Source: Flavobacterium sp. GSB-24
GTDB taxonomy: Bacteria; Bacteroidota; Bacteroidia; Flavobacteriales; Flavobacteriaceae
Length of the DNA stretch: 64,000 nt
Direction: 5' to 3'
Assembly (NCBI RefSeq): GCF_027924665.1
Contig: NZ_AP027043.1
Span: 1,116,001-1,180,000, forward strand
Shown here: piece by piece, positions 25,457 to 34,180 of the stretch
Layout of the letters: each line of letters opens with the position of its first letter
Numbering within the stretch: position 1 is the first letter of the stretch
Made by a program: the position numbers and the translations under genes
Notes under the pieces: generated by a model
The model's input: the letters and a program-made list of their open reading frames with translations, nothing else
Told to the model about the DNA's origin: nothing
Databases searched by the model: none

Positions 25457-26617
25457 ATGAAAAACAAAAAAACACCACCAAAAATTATCCTATTCTTGCT
25501 TGGATTTCTATTGTCATTTAATGTTATAAATGCACAAAAACAGCATATAAGTGCAAAAGATTCTCTAGACGGAGCGTTTGATTTAAGTGATTATATTATT
25601 TACGCACACGGATTTCTGGTCGTTCCAACCGTAATTACAGAACCAGCTTTAGGAGGAATTGGAGGTGCAATCGTGCCTGTTTTCTTAAAAAAACATGCAC
25701 CAATTGTAGACGAAAATGGTAAAAAGCGTTTTATAAATCCAGATATCACGGGCGGAATCGGGATGTATACAGGAAATAAAAGCTGGATGGTTGGGGCTTT
25801 TCGTTCAGGAACGCTTATTAAACCCAAAATATTATACAGAGTTATGGCTGGCTATGGCGATATGAATTTATCATTTTATGCTAACAACAGACCAAATCTG
25901 CCAGATCAGGAATTTAAACTCAATTTTAAATCTACTATTTTTTATACACAATGGCTCAAGCAGTTTAATAATCCAAAATGGAGTGCAGGACCACAATATC
26001 TTTTTTTAAATTCTAAAATAAACCTGCCTGATGTTAATCTTCCCCCGCCATTTGTAGATCCAAAAGATATTAAAAGTACCATAAGCCAGCTCGGATTAGC
26101 AGTGCAATTCGACGGACGTGATAATATTTTTACACCAGATAAAGGAATTAGGCTTCAATCAGATTTCTTCTGGTCAGATAATATTTTAGGAAGTGATTAT
26201 GATGCCTGGCGCGTCAATTTATCTGCAATTGGATTTTATCCCTTAACTAAAAAATTAATCGGCGGGCTGAGGATTGAAGGGGAACAGGCGTTTGGTAACC
26301 CGCCTTTTTATCTTTTGCCGGGAATTAATTTAAGAGGAATTCCAGCCGCACGATACCAAGGAAAAACAAGTATTGTAACAGAAGCCGAATTAAGATGGGA
26401 TTTTTACCGACGATGGAGTATAATGGGTTATGGAGGTCTAGCAAGTGCTTTTAACGATTGGGACGATGCTTTTGCAAAACCAGTTGTTTATAGTTACGGA
26501 ACAGGTTTCAGATATTTACTGGCCAGAAAGTTTAAACTCAGAATGGGTGTTGACGTTGCAAAAGGACCAGAAGATTGGGCTTACTATATCGTTTTTGGAA
26601 GTAATTGGTTGCGATAA
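25457..26617 (+). CDS. BamA/TamA-type outer-membrane protein without POTRA domains
   Basis: 386 residues with a signal peptide ending NVINAQ. The body looks like an omp85-type barrel: GGIGMYTGNKSWMVGAF, the LGLAVQFDGRDNIFTPDKG motif with the barrel-interior RD, RGIPAARYQGKTSIVTEAEL near the C-terminal third (RGxP..RYxG...E is characteristic of surface-antigen D15 barrels), and the last strand YIVFGSNWLR. There is no room for POTRA repeats, so it is the single-barrel class. It probably is the third gene of the AraC/MetA/barrel run and is followed by a strong terminator. Function unknown. Confidence 0.75.
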   Translation: MKNKKTPPKIILFLLGFLLSFNVINAQKQHISAKDSLDGAFDLSDYIIYAHGFLVVPTVITEPALGGIGGAIVPVFLKKHAPIVDENGKKRFINPDITGGIGMYTGNKSWMVGAFRSGTLIKPKILYRVMAGYGDMNLSFYANNRPNLPDQEFKLNFKSTIFYTQWLKQFNNPKWSAGPQYLFLNSKINLPDVNLPPPFVDPKDIKSTISQLGLAVQFDGRDNIFTPDKGIRLQSDFFWSDNILGSDYDAWRVNLSAIGFYPLTKKLIGGLRIEGEQAFGNPPFYLLPGINLRGIPAARYQGKTSIVTEAELRWDFYRRWSIMGYGGLASAFNDWDDAFAKPVVYSYGTGFRYLLARKFKLRMGVDVAKGPEDWAYYIVFGSNWLR

Positions 26618-26667
26618 ATTAAAAGCAAAAAACTTGTAAGAAGTTGATTTATAAAAAAATAATTTTG

Positions 26668-26702
26668 AAAAGCCTCAATATTGCATTATTGAGGCTTTTT
26701 GT
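26668..26702 (+). terminator. Terminator after the BamA-like gene
   Basis: AAAAGCCTCAATA / TATTGAGGCTTTT forms a 13-bp stem with a 6-base loop, followed by a T-run. Confidence 0.85.
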
Positions 26703-26837
26703 CGTAAATAACCTAATAATTATATTCATTAAGAAAACATTAACAATTAAACATTACACAAATTCTATAATATTTAATTGTTTTGTAACAAATTAGAAAC
26801 ATTAGAGACTAATTTTATTAAACTTTAAACATAAATT

Positions 26838-28034
26838 ATGAATACATTTTCATTCAAATCAGTGTTTGCAGCTTCAGTATTTTTAGCTGGAACAGCAGGC
26901 TGTTTTGCGCAAGACGTGTTAGTAAATTCACTTAAACTAAACGCTAGCGACAAAAGTAAAGAGAACTTTAAATTTACAGAAGTAATTAACTTAGGTACAA
27001 CCTCAGTAAAAACTCAAGGTTCATCTGGAACTTGCTGGAGTTATTCAACAAACTCATTCTTAGAGTCGGAAATGATTCGTTTAGGAAAACAGCCAGTAGA
27101 ATTATCTCAAATTTACTCTGCAAGAAATGTATATGTTGACAAAGGTGTAAATTATGTTCGTATGCACGGAGCAATTACCCTTGGAGACGGAGGAGCTTTG
27201 CACGATGTAATAAATATGTACAAAAAATACGGAACTGTTCCTAGAGAAGTTTACACAGGATTAAACTACGGAACAGATAAAAATAAATTTGGAGAAATGG
27301 CTGCTCTAATCGAAGGAGTTTTGGCAGCTGTTGTTAAAAACCCGAACGGAGAATTGACACCAAACTGGCAAAAAGCTTACACAGCAGTTATTGATTCTTA
27401 TTTAGGAAAAGTGCCTGATAACTTCAATTACAAAGGAAAAAACTATACGCCGCAATCTTTTGCAAAAGAAGTGGTTGGAATTAACCCAGATGATTATGTA
27501 GAAATGTCATCTTTCACAACATCTCCGTACTATCAAAAAACTACAATGATGGTGCCAGACAACTGGTCATTGGATCAAGTTTACAACGTAAAAGTAAACG
27601 ATATGACAGATGTTATAGACAATGCTTTGAAAAAAGGATATACTGTAGCTTGGGCAACAGATGTTAGCGAGAAAAGCTTCAGCTGGAAAAATGGTGTAGC
27701 TTATGTTGCATCTAAAAAATTCGACGATATGACGGCTGAAGAAAAAGCAGACATGTTTAACGGACCAAAAGCAGAACCAGAAATTACTCCAGAAATGCGT
27801 CAGGCTGCGTTTGATAACTACGCAACAACAGACGACCACGGAATGCACATTATTGGTTTAGCAAAAGATCAAACTGGAAAAGAATACTATATCGTAAAAA
27901 ATTCTTGGGGAGAAACAAACGACTACAAAGGTTTCTTGTTTGTAACTAAGAACTTCGTAAAATATAAAACTACAGCATTATTAGTAAACAAAGGAGGAAT
28001 TCCAACTGAGATTGCTAAGAAGTTGGGGGTTTAA
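26838..28034 (+). CDS. Exported C1 (papain-like) cysteine peptidase
   Basis: A bleomycin-hydrolase/aminopeptidase C-like peptidase of 398 residues, with a signal peptide ending GCFAQ. The catalytic triad is visible as C66 (QGSSGTCWSYSTNSFLESE), H337 (DDHGMHIIGLA) and N355 (VKNSWGE). The glutamine of QGSSGTCW forms the oxyanion hole. The GTVPREVYTGLNYG segment is typical of the PepC group. Because it is exported, it is more likely to act on periplasmic peptides than as a cytoplasmic aminopeptidase. It is monocistronic, with terminators on both sides. Confidence 0.88.
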   Translation: MNTFSFKSVFAASVFLAGTAGCFAQDVLVNSLKLNASDKSKENFKFTEVINLGTTSVKTQGSSGTCWSYSTNSFLESEMIRLGKQPVELSQIYSARNVYVDKGVNYVRMHGAITLGDGGALHDVINMYKKYGTVPREVYTGLNYGTDKNKFGEMAALIEGVLAAVVKNPNGELTPNWQKAYTAVIDSYLGKVPDNFNYKGKNYTPQSFAKEVVGINPDDYVEMSSFTTSPYYQKTTMMVPDNWSLDQVYNVKVNDMTDVIDNALKKGYTVAWATDVSEKSFSWKNGVAYVASKKFDDMTAEEKADMFNGPKAEPEITPEMRQAAFDNYATTDDHGMHIIGLAKDQTGKEYYIVKNSWGETNDYKGFLFVTKNFVKYKTTALLVNKGGIPTEIAKKLGV

Positions 28035-28060
28035 TTACTCTGAGTTTTTAAATAAATAGG

Positions 28061-28094
28061 AAAGCGCTGCAATGAAAATTGCGGCGCTTTTTTT
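28061..28094 (+). terminator. Terminator of the C1 peptidase gene
   Basis: AAAGCGCTGCAAT / ATTGCGGCGCTTT (one mismatch) with a GAAA loop and a T-run of seven. Confidence 0.85.
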
Positions 28095-28296
28095 ATTGAT
28101 TAATTATATATTTTTCATTAAGCCATTTTTCCTATAAACAATTTAAGGAACCTTTTTCCCTAATCAGGAACACTTAAAAGAAAAGAAGCGCTTCAACGTT
28201 TTTTCTAGTTATTTGCGGAGAATATTAATCGTAACGGCTTGAATGGCATATATTTAATAAAATTTTAAGGCGATCCATTAATTTTATTGAATATTT

Positions 28297-28968
28297 ATGA
28301 AAAAGCTCGAAGCGTTTTTAAGCGCATTTTTAATAATAGTATCTCTTAATTGCTTTGCACAACAAACTGCAAATGCCCAGGGATCTTCCGCTAACGGAAA
28401 AACTATAATTTTAACCGACAATCTTGCTTCAAACAGTGATTATGTTATAAAATCATATTATGTAGAAGAGAGAATCAATAAACTTTTTGGAGGCAGAATT
28501 ACAACTTATGAGGTAACTAAATTGGATATGGTTTATACCAACGATTTAGGACCAAATAATACTAGAACTATTATTCCGAGATATGTCAAGCGAAAACAAA
28601 AAGGAGCAAGTATGACACAGCCTGAAGTTTCTATTGAAAGTATAACAGCCTATTCAGAGCCAGTTGTGGTTAAAGTTCCAGCTGAGCCTGAAAAATATGT
28701 CAAAGTAGATGTAACGAGAACTTATGAAAGAGTGCTGGAAAAAGGATATAAATCTCCAGAAATGCTTCAAAAGGTTGCGGATCGACTTTACTTCGAAGGA
28801 AACTTTAATACAGCGGCAGGATATTATGAGCAATTGTTTAATCTCGTTAAAGATCCAGATGTTATTTATTATTACAGATACGCCCAGTCTTTAAAATCAG
28901 TCAACCAAATCGAAAAAGCTGATTTGTTGATGAAACGATTTAAAAGCGAGACCTTGGTAGTGAAGTAG
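28297..28968 (+). CDS. Exported TPR-like protein, unknown function
   Basis: A 223-residue secreted protein. The signal peptide ends LNCFAQ. The middle is polar. The last 60 residues contain a helical tetratricopeptide-like pair: ADRLYFEGNFNTAAGYYEQL and VIYYYRYAQSLKSVNQIEKA. This resembles the N-terminal TPR part of OmpA-family envelope proteins of Bacteroidetes, but the OmpA peptidoglycan-binding domain is absent. It may therefore be a scaffold protein or a trimmed relative. The gene stands alone and no partner is encoded next to it. Confidence 0.75.
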   Translation: MKKLEAFLSAFLIIVSLNCFAQQTANAQGSSANGKTIILTDNLASNSDYVIKSYYVEERINKLFGGRITTYEVTKLDMVYTNDLGPNNTRTIIPRYVKRKQKGASMTQPEVSIESITAYSEPVVVKVPAEPEKYVKVDVTRTYERVLEKGYKSPEMLQKVADRLYFEGNFNTAAGYYEQLFNLVKDPDVIYYYRYAQSLKSVNQIEKADLLMKRFKSETLVVK

Positions 28969-28974
28969 ATTTTG

Positions 28975-29025
28975 TTAGCCGCAGATTTTAACCGCAAAGA
29001 CACTAAGAAAAAGCGCAAAGGTTAA
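28975..29025. repeat. GCGCAAAG-type intergenic repeat fragment
   Basis: The words AACCGCAAAGACACTAAG and AAAGCGCAAAGG recur at 43660-43800 and 49490-49588 as long palindromes. Only one arm is present here. Confidence 0.5.
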
Positions 29026-29167
29026 TTAGATCTAATTTTATAGATTTTGAAAATCAATATTAAAAAAAAGGTGAACAGTTGAAACCAAAGGCTATGTTAA
29101 TTTGATAATTTAAACAAAATGGTTTACATAAATCAAAAAATCAAGCATGTTATTAGATATCTTGTTT

Positions 29168-29275
29168 GTCATCTCGAGGGGCCAGAGATCAATGGTTTGT
29201 CGACATAGATTGGCAATTTAAATTGTGTAGTTTCTTGCGTGATTTCTTCCTTTGGTCGAAATGACAAAATTGGCG
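29168..29275. repeat. MITE-like element with GTCATYTCGA ends
   Basis: A 108-bp segment starts GTCATCTCGAGG and ends TGGTCGAAATGAC, an imperfect terminal inverted repeat, with inner arms AGAGATCA and TGATTTCT also pairing with one mismatch. There is no transposase. From memory, similar palindromic elements with GTCATTTCGA ends are dispersed in Flavobacterium genomes. No clear target-site duplication was found. The rest of 28969-29365 holds only AT-rich sequence and the GGAATTT word at 29329-29362. Confidence 0.55.
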
Positions 29276-29365
29276 CTTTTTGCGTAAAACCCTGCGCCTT
29301 TACTATTAAAATAATCAGTCCTAAAGTATTGGAATTTGGAATTTTTTAAACTTTGGAATTTGACA

Positions 29366-29400
29366 AAAAAAAAGACGATCAAATTGATCGTCTTTTTTTT
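29366..29400 (-). terminator. Terminator of the tRNA-Asn pair
   Basis: The palindrome AGACGATCA / TGATCGTCT, flanked by A and T runs, lies directly after the second tRNA in the minus direction. Confidence 0.8.
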
Positions 29401-29403
29401 AAG

Positions 29404-29477
29404 CTCCCCCTCTTGGGCTCGAACCAAGGACCCTCTGATTAACAGTCAGATGCTCTAACCAACTGAGCTAAGGAGGA
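29404..29477 (-). tRNA. tRNA-Asn (anticodon GTT), copy 1
   Basis: On the minus strand, the acceptor TCCTCCT pairs with AGGGGGA (one G-T), the D-arm holds AGCTCAGTTGGTTAGAGC, the anticodon loop CTGTTAA presents GTT between the stem strands CTGA and TCAG, and the T-arm is CTTGGTTCGAGCCCAAG. Discriminator base G, as usual for tRNA-Asn. CCA is not encoded. Length 74. Confidence 0.96.
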
Positions 29478-29515
29478 ATCACCTTAAAGGTAAATATGTT
29501 TGCTAAAAAAAGTTG

Positions 29516-29589
29516 CTCCCCCTCTTGGGCTCGAACCAAGGACCCTCTGATTAACAGTCAGATGCTCTAACCAACTGAGCTAAGGAGGA
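29516..29589 (-). tRNA. tRNA-Asn (anticodon GTT), copy 2
   Basis: Identical in all 74 positions to the copy at 29404-29477 and 38 bases upstream of it on the same strand, so the two are one transcript with a shared terminator. Confidence 0.96.
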
Positions 29590-29672
29590 AGTTGTTGCTC
29601 TTTTTAGCGAGTGCAAATATAAAACTATTTTTAGTTTCTCAAAAACATTTTCACTCTTTTTATTAAATATTT

Positions 29673-31016
29673 TTACTTGCCTACAATTGCTTTGTAAATG
29701 TCGTTTCCGTTAGCAAATAGTAATAGTGAAATAAGTAAAACAAAACCAACCATTTGCGCATTCTCTAGGAATTTATCACTTGGTTTTTTACCGCTGATCA
29801 TTTCATACAATAAAAACATTACGTGACCACCGTCAAGTGCTGGAATTGGCAATAAATTCATAACTCCAAGCATAATTGACAATAAAGCCGTGATTGACCA
29901 AAATACTTCCCAGCTCCAAGAAGTAGGGAAAATATTGAAAATTGCTGCAAAACCGCCAACTTGTTTGTAAGCTTTAGTTTCTGGATTAAAAATCATTTTC
30001 AATTGTTTTCCGTAACCTACTAATTGATCTTTACCTTTTTCAAGACCAACCGGAATAGATTCGAAGAAACCATATTCTTTAGTACTGATTTTATAGTAAC
30101 CTAGTTTTTCTAATGATTTCATGTCTAAACCTCCTGCAACCACACCTAGTTTTCCTTCGTTATTAACTTTTAAGGTAATTGGAGTTTCTTTTAAATCACG
30201 TAAAACAACAGCTGGAATTGATTTGCCTTTATTAGCTTCTAAAACTGTTTTAGCTTCATCAAAGTATTTAATCTTTTGTCCATTTAAAGAAAGAACCAAG
30301 TCTTTTGGTTTTAAGTTTTGATTAGGAGATTCTTCCGCAACTTTACCAATTGCAAAAGGAGTACGAATACCAATAAGAAGTCCTTTTTCTGTTTTAGAAA
30401 GTTGGTCTACAAAATCAGTCGGCATTGTTATAGTCTGCTGTTTTCCGTCTCTTTCAATTAAAACATGTTTTGCCATGATAACATTCATGTTCATATCACT
30501 GTCGTAATTTTCTACAGCTTTTCCGTCAATAGAAATAATTTTATCGCCAGTTTTAAAACCAGCTTTAATCATAGCAGGATTTTCAATTGCAACACCATCC
30601 TTTAAATCGGCATTAGCAATATAAGTATCTCCGTAGGCAAAAGCCATTCCGATATAAATAATAAAAGCCAGAATAAAGTTTACAGTAACGCCGCCAAGCA
30701 TAATAATTAAACGCTGCCAAGCTGGTTTAGTACGAAATTCCCAAGGCTGTGGAGGCAGAGCCATTTGCTCTTTGTCCATACTTTCATCAATCATTCCAGA
30801 AATTTTCACATAACCTCCAAGCGGAAGCCATCCGATACCATATTCTGTTTCTCCTATTTTCTTTTTGAAAAGTGAATATTTAACATCAAAAAACAAATAA
30901 AATTTTTCGACTCTTGTTTTAAACAATTTTGCAGGGATAAAATGCCCTAATTCATGAAGAATAATAAGTAAAGATAAACTCAATAGAAATTGAGAGAGTT
31001 TGATAACTATATCCAT
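29673..31016 (-). CDS. rseP: Site-2 protease, RseP family (M50)
   Basis: An intramembrane zinc metalloprotease that cuts anti-sigma factors or remnant signal peptides. The zinc motif HELGH at residues 21-25 lies in the first transmembrane helix, and the third ligand region NLLPIPALDGGHVMF is near the C-terminus. Two PDZ-like segments occupy about 145-215 and 230-310 (KAGFKTGDKIISIDGKAV and PKDLVLSLNGQKI). The length of 447 is normal. It has a -7-like box 29 bases upstream. The ECF sigma factor with a candidate membrane anti-sigma protein in this window is a possible but unproven client. Confidence 0.94.
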   Translation of the reverse strand: MDIVIKLSQFLLSLSLLIILHELGHFIPAKLFKTRVEKFYLFFDVKYSLFKKKIGETEYGIGWLPLGGYVKISGMIDESMDKEQMALPPQPWEFRTKPAWQRLIIMLGGVTVNFILAFIIYIGMAFAYGDTYIANADLKDGVAIENPAMIKAGFKTGDKIISIDGKAVENYDSDMNMNVIMAKHVLIERDGKQQTITMPTDFVDQLSKTEKGLLIGIRTPFAIGKVAEESPNQNLKPKDLVLSLNGQKIKYFDEAKTVLEANKGKSIPAVVLRDLKETPITLKVNNEGKLGVVAGGLDMKSLEKLGYYKISTKEYGFFESIPVGLEKGKDQLVGYGKQLKMIFNPETKAYKQVGGFAAIFNIFPTSWSWEVFWSITALLSIMLGVMNLLPIPALDGGHVMFLLYEMISGKKPSDKFLENAQMVGFVLLISLLLFANGNDIYKAIVGK

Positions 31017-31044
31017 TTTTTATTTTTAGTTCGTATTTAACGCA

Positions 31045-31052
31045 CAAAAGTA
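31045..31052 (-). promoter_or_regulatory. Possible -7 element of rseP
   Basis: The minus-strand TACTTTTG fits TAnnTTTG and ends 28 bases before the start codon. No -33 box at the usual distance. Confidence 0.4.
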
Positions 31053-31263
31053 GCGTTTTCTTATTTAATTTAAGACCGCAAGATAATGTTTAAGGTTTTA
31101 AATGTTTGTTAATAATTGACCTTACTTTTCAATAAAGTAAATATTGTTCGTTTGTTAGTAACATTTTTGATTATTTGTTACAAATATCTTCGGCAAGTAT
31201 TTGTAAAATGAGCTTTTATTCTTTGGTTATAAATAAAAAACAGTAAATTTCGGAAAAAAAATA

Positions 31264-32166
31264 TTGAGAACAATCTTACATTATTTGTTTTTGGTTCGTT
31301 TTAGAAAATTAGTTTCTAAAGATGATAATCTGGCAGTATTTCTAATTATAGCAATCCATTTTGTCAGCGCATTTTTAATTTATAAAAACTTCGAAAAGTT
31401 CAGGAGTTATGTTCCCCTCCTTTTCTTGGAGATAGTGGTTTATCATTTGCAGAGGTTAGATGTAGAGCTTCTAAAAATGAAAAAAAATTATAAATTAATT
31501 CTATTTATAGAATACCTTATTTATTCATCTCCATTTTATTTAGTACTCTTATTAAAGAATGAATTTATTTTTATCGCAGCAATTATTTTGTTTAAGATTC
31601 TATTAATCAATGCTCCTAAATTCAATTTAAAAATCATTAAATATCCTTTTGATACATTTAATATCTACTGGCATATCTCGTTTAGAAAATACAAGCTGAT
31701 TTATATTCTTCCAATTTTGATTACCATTATTTTTATGGCGGTAAACAGTAAAAATCAAAATCTATTGTATGCGGTTTTTTTAGGTTTGTCTTTAATAACC
31801 TGCATTCCATCCTTTGAAAGAGAAACAATAGAAGAAATAAAACAGAATCCTTTTAGTGCCAAAAAATACTTGATTTTTCAGTTTAAAAATTCAATTATTA
31901 ATACTGCTTATTTAGTGCTTCCAGTAGCTCTAACATTGTGTTTCTTATTGCAGTGGGAGAAATTAATATTTCTCATTTTTATATTTATTGTTCCTCTTTT
32001 AAATCTTCTGTTCAAGTATATCTATTTTAATAACAATTATTTACAGCAGATTTTCTTTACTCTTTTTATAGCTTCAAGTATTTTTTTATTTGGAGTTCCA
32101 TTGTTGGCAACACCTTTTATTTATAAAAAAACGATTCAAAACTTAAACGAATTAAAAACATGCTGA
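31264..32166 (+). CDS. ABC transporter membrane subunit, unknown substrate
   Basis: A 300-residue integral membrane protein with about eight hydrophobic segments, basic residues between them (for example FEKFRSYVPLLFLEIVVYHL and YWHISFRKYKLIYILPILIT). I recognise no named family. It overlaps the following ABC ATPase gene by 7 bases, which strongly suggests the two form one exporter. The frame begins with TTG at 31264 because no ATG occurs in a suitable place near the start, so the true start is somewhat uncertain. It resembles the small two-gene ABC systems of Bacteroidetes, in which substrates are unknown. Confidence 0.7.
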   Translation: MRTILHYLFLVRFRKLVSKDDNLAVFLIIAIHFVSAFLIYKNFEKFRSYVPLLFLEIVVYHLQRLDVELLKMKKNYKLILFIEYLIYSSPFYLVLLLKNEFIFIAAIILFKILLINAPKFNLKIIKYPFDTFNIYWHISFRKYKLIYILPILITIIFMAVNSKNQNLLYAVFLGLSLITCIPSFERETIEEIKQNPFSAKKYLIFQFKNSIINTAYLVLPVALTLCFLLQWEKLIFLIFIFIVPLLNLLFKYIYFNNNYLQQIFFTLFIASSIFLFGVPLLATPFIYKKTIQNLNELKTC

Positions 32167-32807
32167 AGATTATTATTGATCAGAAAAAATATAAAGACAA
32201 ATCAATATTAGAAAACATTAATATCAGTATTGATCAACCTGGAATTTATGGTGTTATTGGTAAAAACGGTCAAGGTAAAACAACACTTTTTAAATGTATT
32301 TTAGGTTTAGAAAAGTTTAATGGAAGCTGTTCCATTAATGAAGAAAAAGTAGTACTGCAAAATGCAGGCTGGGTTCCAACAGATCCTCCAATTTATGGAG
32401 AACTTACTGCGGTCGAATTTTACGATTTTTATGCCCATTTAGTAGATGTAAAAAGAAAAAACACGGAACAAATATTTGAAGTTCCAAGTAATCAATTAAT
32501 ACGCGAGTTTTCTACAGGAATGAAAAAGAAAACGTATCTGAATGCCGTTTTTCAAAAAGAGTTTTCAATTTATATTTTAGACGAACCTTTTAACGGTCTC
32601 GATTTAGAATCAAATTATTTGTTGATGAACCATATTAGAGCACTTTCAAAAAAGAGTATTATTTTTATTTCTTCGCATATTTTAGAGATACTTTACAGGG
32701 ATTGTGGCAAAATTTTTCTACTTCAAAATAAGAACATTACTCAGTTTGAAAAAAGCCAATATTCAGAAATTGAGAAAGAATTGTTTGCGATAAATAATAT
32801 TGAATAG
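32160..32807 (+). CDS. ABC transporter ATP-binding subunit
   Basis: 215 residues. Walker A is GKNGQGKTTL near 38-47. Walker B with the catalytic glutamate is IYILDEPFNGLD. The signature is FSTGMKKK, a variant of LSGGQ seen in ABC-2-type export systems. The switch histidine is in IFISSHILE. The Q-loop lies near VVLQNAGWVP. It is slightly shorter than usual (about 220-240). Overlap with the upstream membrane gene indicates one operon and one complex. Confidence 0.92.
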   Translation: MLKIIIDQKKYKDKSILENINISIDQPGIYGVIGKNGQGKTTLFKCILGLEKFNGSCSINEEKVVLQNAGWVPTDPPIYGELTAVEFYDFYAHLVDVKRKNTEQIFEVPSNQLIREFSTGMKKKTYLNAVFQKEFSIYILDEPFNGLDLESNYLLMNHIRALSKKSIIFISSHILEILYRDCGKIFLLQNKNITQFEKSQYSEIEKELFAINNIE

Positions 32808-32934
32808 AATTTGGTTTAAATGTTTGTTAATTAATAAACATTTCAATTTCACGTTTTAACAAGATGCCGTAACTTTACTTTTTAAACTGCTGTCATTTTC
32901 AATTGGTAGCATAAAATCTTCAAAAGTTACAATT

Positions 32935-34005
32935 ATGGCTTCACAATTATTTTCTCCATTAACTATAAAAAAAATTACATTAAAGAATAGAATTGCAATT
33001 TCTCCAATGTGTCAATATTCTGCAGAAGACGGTTTTGCAAACGATTGGCATTTGGTTCATCTAGGAAGTCGAGCGACTGGAGGTGCTGGATTAATTATTC
33101 AGGAAGCGACTGCAGTTTCTCCAGAGGCAAGGATTTCTCCTTCAGATCTTGGAATTTGGAAAGACGAACATATCGAAAAATTGAAGCAAATCAACCAATT
33201 CATTATTTCTCAAAATTCAATTCCGGGAATTCAATTGGCGCATGCGGGACGAAAAGCAAGTGTTTCGGCTCCGTGGCTTGGCAATAAAAAATTAGATTTC
33301 GCTCAAGGCGGATGGCAGACCGTTTCTGCAAGTGCGATTCCGTATCATGATGACGAACCATTTTTTCCAGAAGCTTTGGATAAAAACGGAATCCAAAAAG
33401 TAATTTCAGATTTTAAAGCAGCAACCAAAAGAGTAGTAGAAGCGGGATATAAGGTTTTAGAAATTCATGGCGCGCACGGATATTTGCTGCATCAGTTTTT
33501 ATCTCCATTGACAAATGTGAGAACAGATGAATATGGAGGAAGTTTTGAAAATAGAATTCGTTTTACTTTAGAAATTGTAGAAGCAGTTCAAACCGAATGG
33601 CCATCTGATTTACCATTATTTGTTAGAATATCAGCAACTGACTGGGCAGAAAACGGATGGAATCCTGAAGAATCTGTACAGCTTTCAAAAATATTAAAAG
33701 AAAAAGGAGTAGATTTAATCGACGTTTCATCAGGTGGATTGGTTTCGTATCAAAAAATTACGCTTGGTCCAGGTTATCAAGTTCCTTTTGCCGAAAAAGT
33801 AAAAAAAGAAGCTAATGTTTCAACTGGAGCAGTTGGTTTAATTACCGAAGCCAGACAAGCCGAAGAAATACTAAAAAACGGTCAAGCCGATTTAATTTTA
33901 TTCGCCAGAGAATCTTTGAGAAATCCGAATTTGCCTTTAGATTTCGCTAAAGAATTAGACAGCGAAATTCAATGTCCAAAACAATACGAACGAGCTAAGA
34001 TTTAA
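32935..34005 (+). CDS. namA: NADPH dehydrogenase, Old Yellow Enzyme family (YqjM/NamA type)
   Basis: An FMN enzyme that reduces the double bond of activated alkenes with NADPH. The features include ISPMCQYS (22-29, with the FMN-near cysteine C26 of the YqjM class), HAGRKAS at about 103-109, EIHGAHGYLLHQFLSPLTN and RTDEYGGSFENRIRF (170-205), and the FMN phosphate-site region near STGAVGLI. The length of 356 is typical of the thermophilic-like OYE class. The gene is alone, with a short gap to a Gfo/Idh gene. The physiological substrate is unknown. Confidence 0.9.
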   Translation: MASQLFSPLTIKKITLKNRIAISPMCQYSAEDGFANDWHLVHLGSRATGGAGLIIQEATAVSPEARISPSDLGIWKDEHIEKLKQINQFIISQNSIPGIQLAHAGRKASVSAPWLGNKKLDFAQGGWQTVSASAIPYHDDEPFFPEALDKNGIQKVISDFKAATKRVVEAGYKVLEIHGAHGYLLHQFLSPLTNVRTDEYGGSFENRIRFTLEIVEAVQTEWPSDLPLFVRISATDWAENGWNPEESVQLSKILKEKGVDLIDVSSGGLVSYQKITLGPGYQVPFAEKVKKEANVSTGAVGLITEARQAEEILKNGQADLILFARESLRNPNLPLDFAKELDSEIQCPKQYERAKI

Positions 34006-34084
34006 AATTTATTAGCTACAGATTTCAAAGATTAAAATGATTTCTTTTTAATGTTTTTCGATACGAATTTCAGGAATTATTTTA

Positions 34085-34170
34085 AACTTGTAAAGCAACG
34101 ATTTGTGTAAATTCGTGAAATTCGCGGCAAAAAAAATCCTTTTTAATCACATTAATCTGTGGCAAAAAAC
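34085..34170. repeat. AATTCGTGAAATTCG intergenic repeat
   Basis: The TTTGTGTAAATTCGTGAAATT word with GCGGCAAAAAAAATCC, then TTAATCTGTGGCAAAAA, is the same theme as the palindrome at 45757-45836 (CACGAATTTCAC / GTGAAATTCGTG). It lies upstream of the Gfo/Idh start and argues against the longer start at 34103. Confidence 0.5.
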
Positions 34171-34180
34171 TAAAAATAAC

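Noticed and set aside
29218..29427. Minus-strand open frame of 69 residues beside the tRNA genes
   Set aside because: It runs through the MITE-like element, the GGAATTT word, the terminator and part of a tRNA, and so is not a gene.
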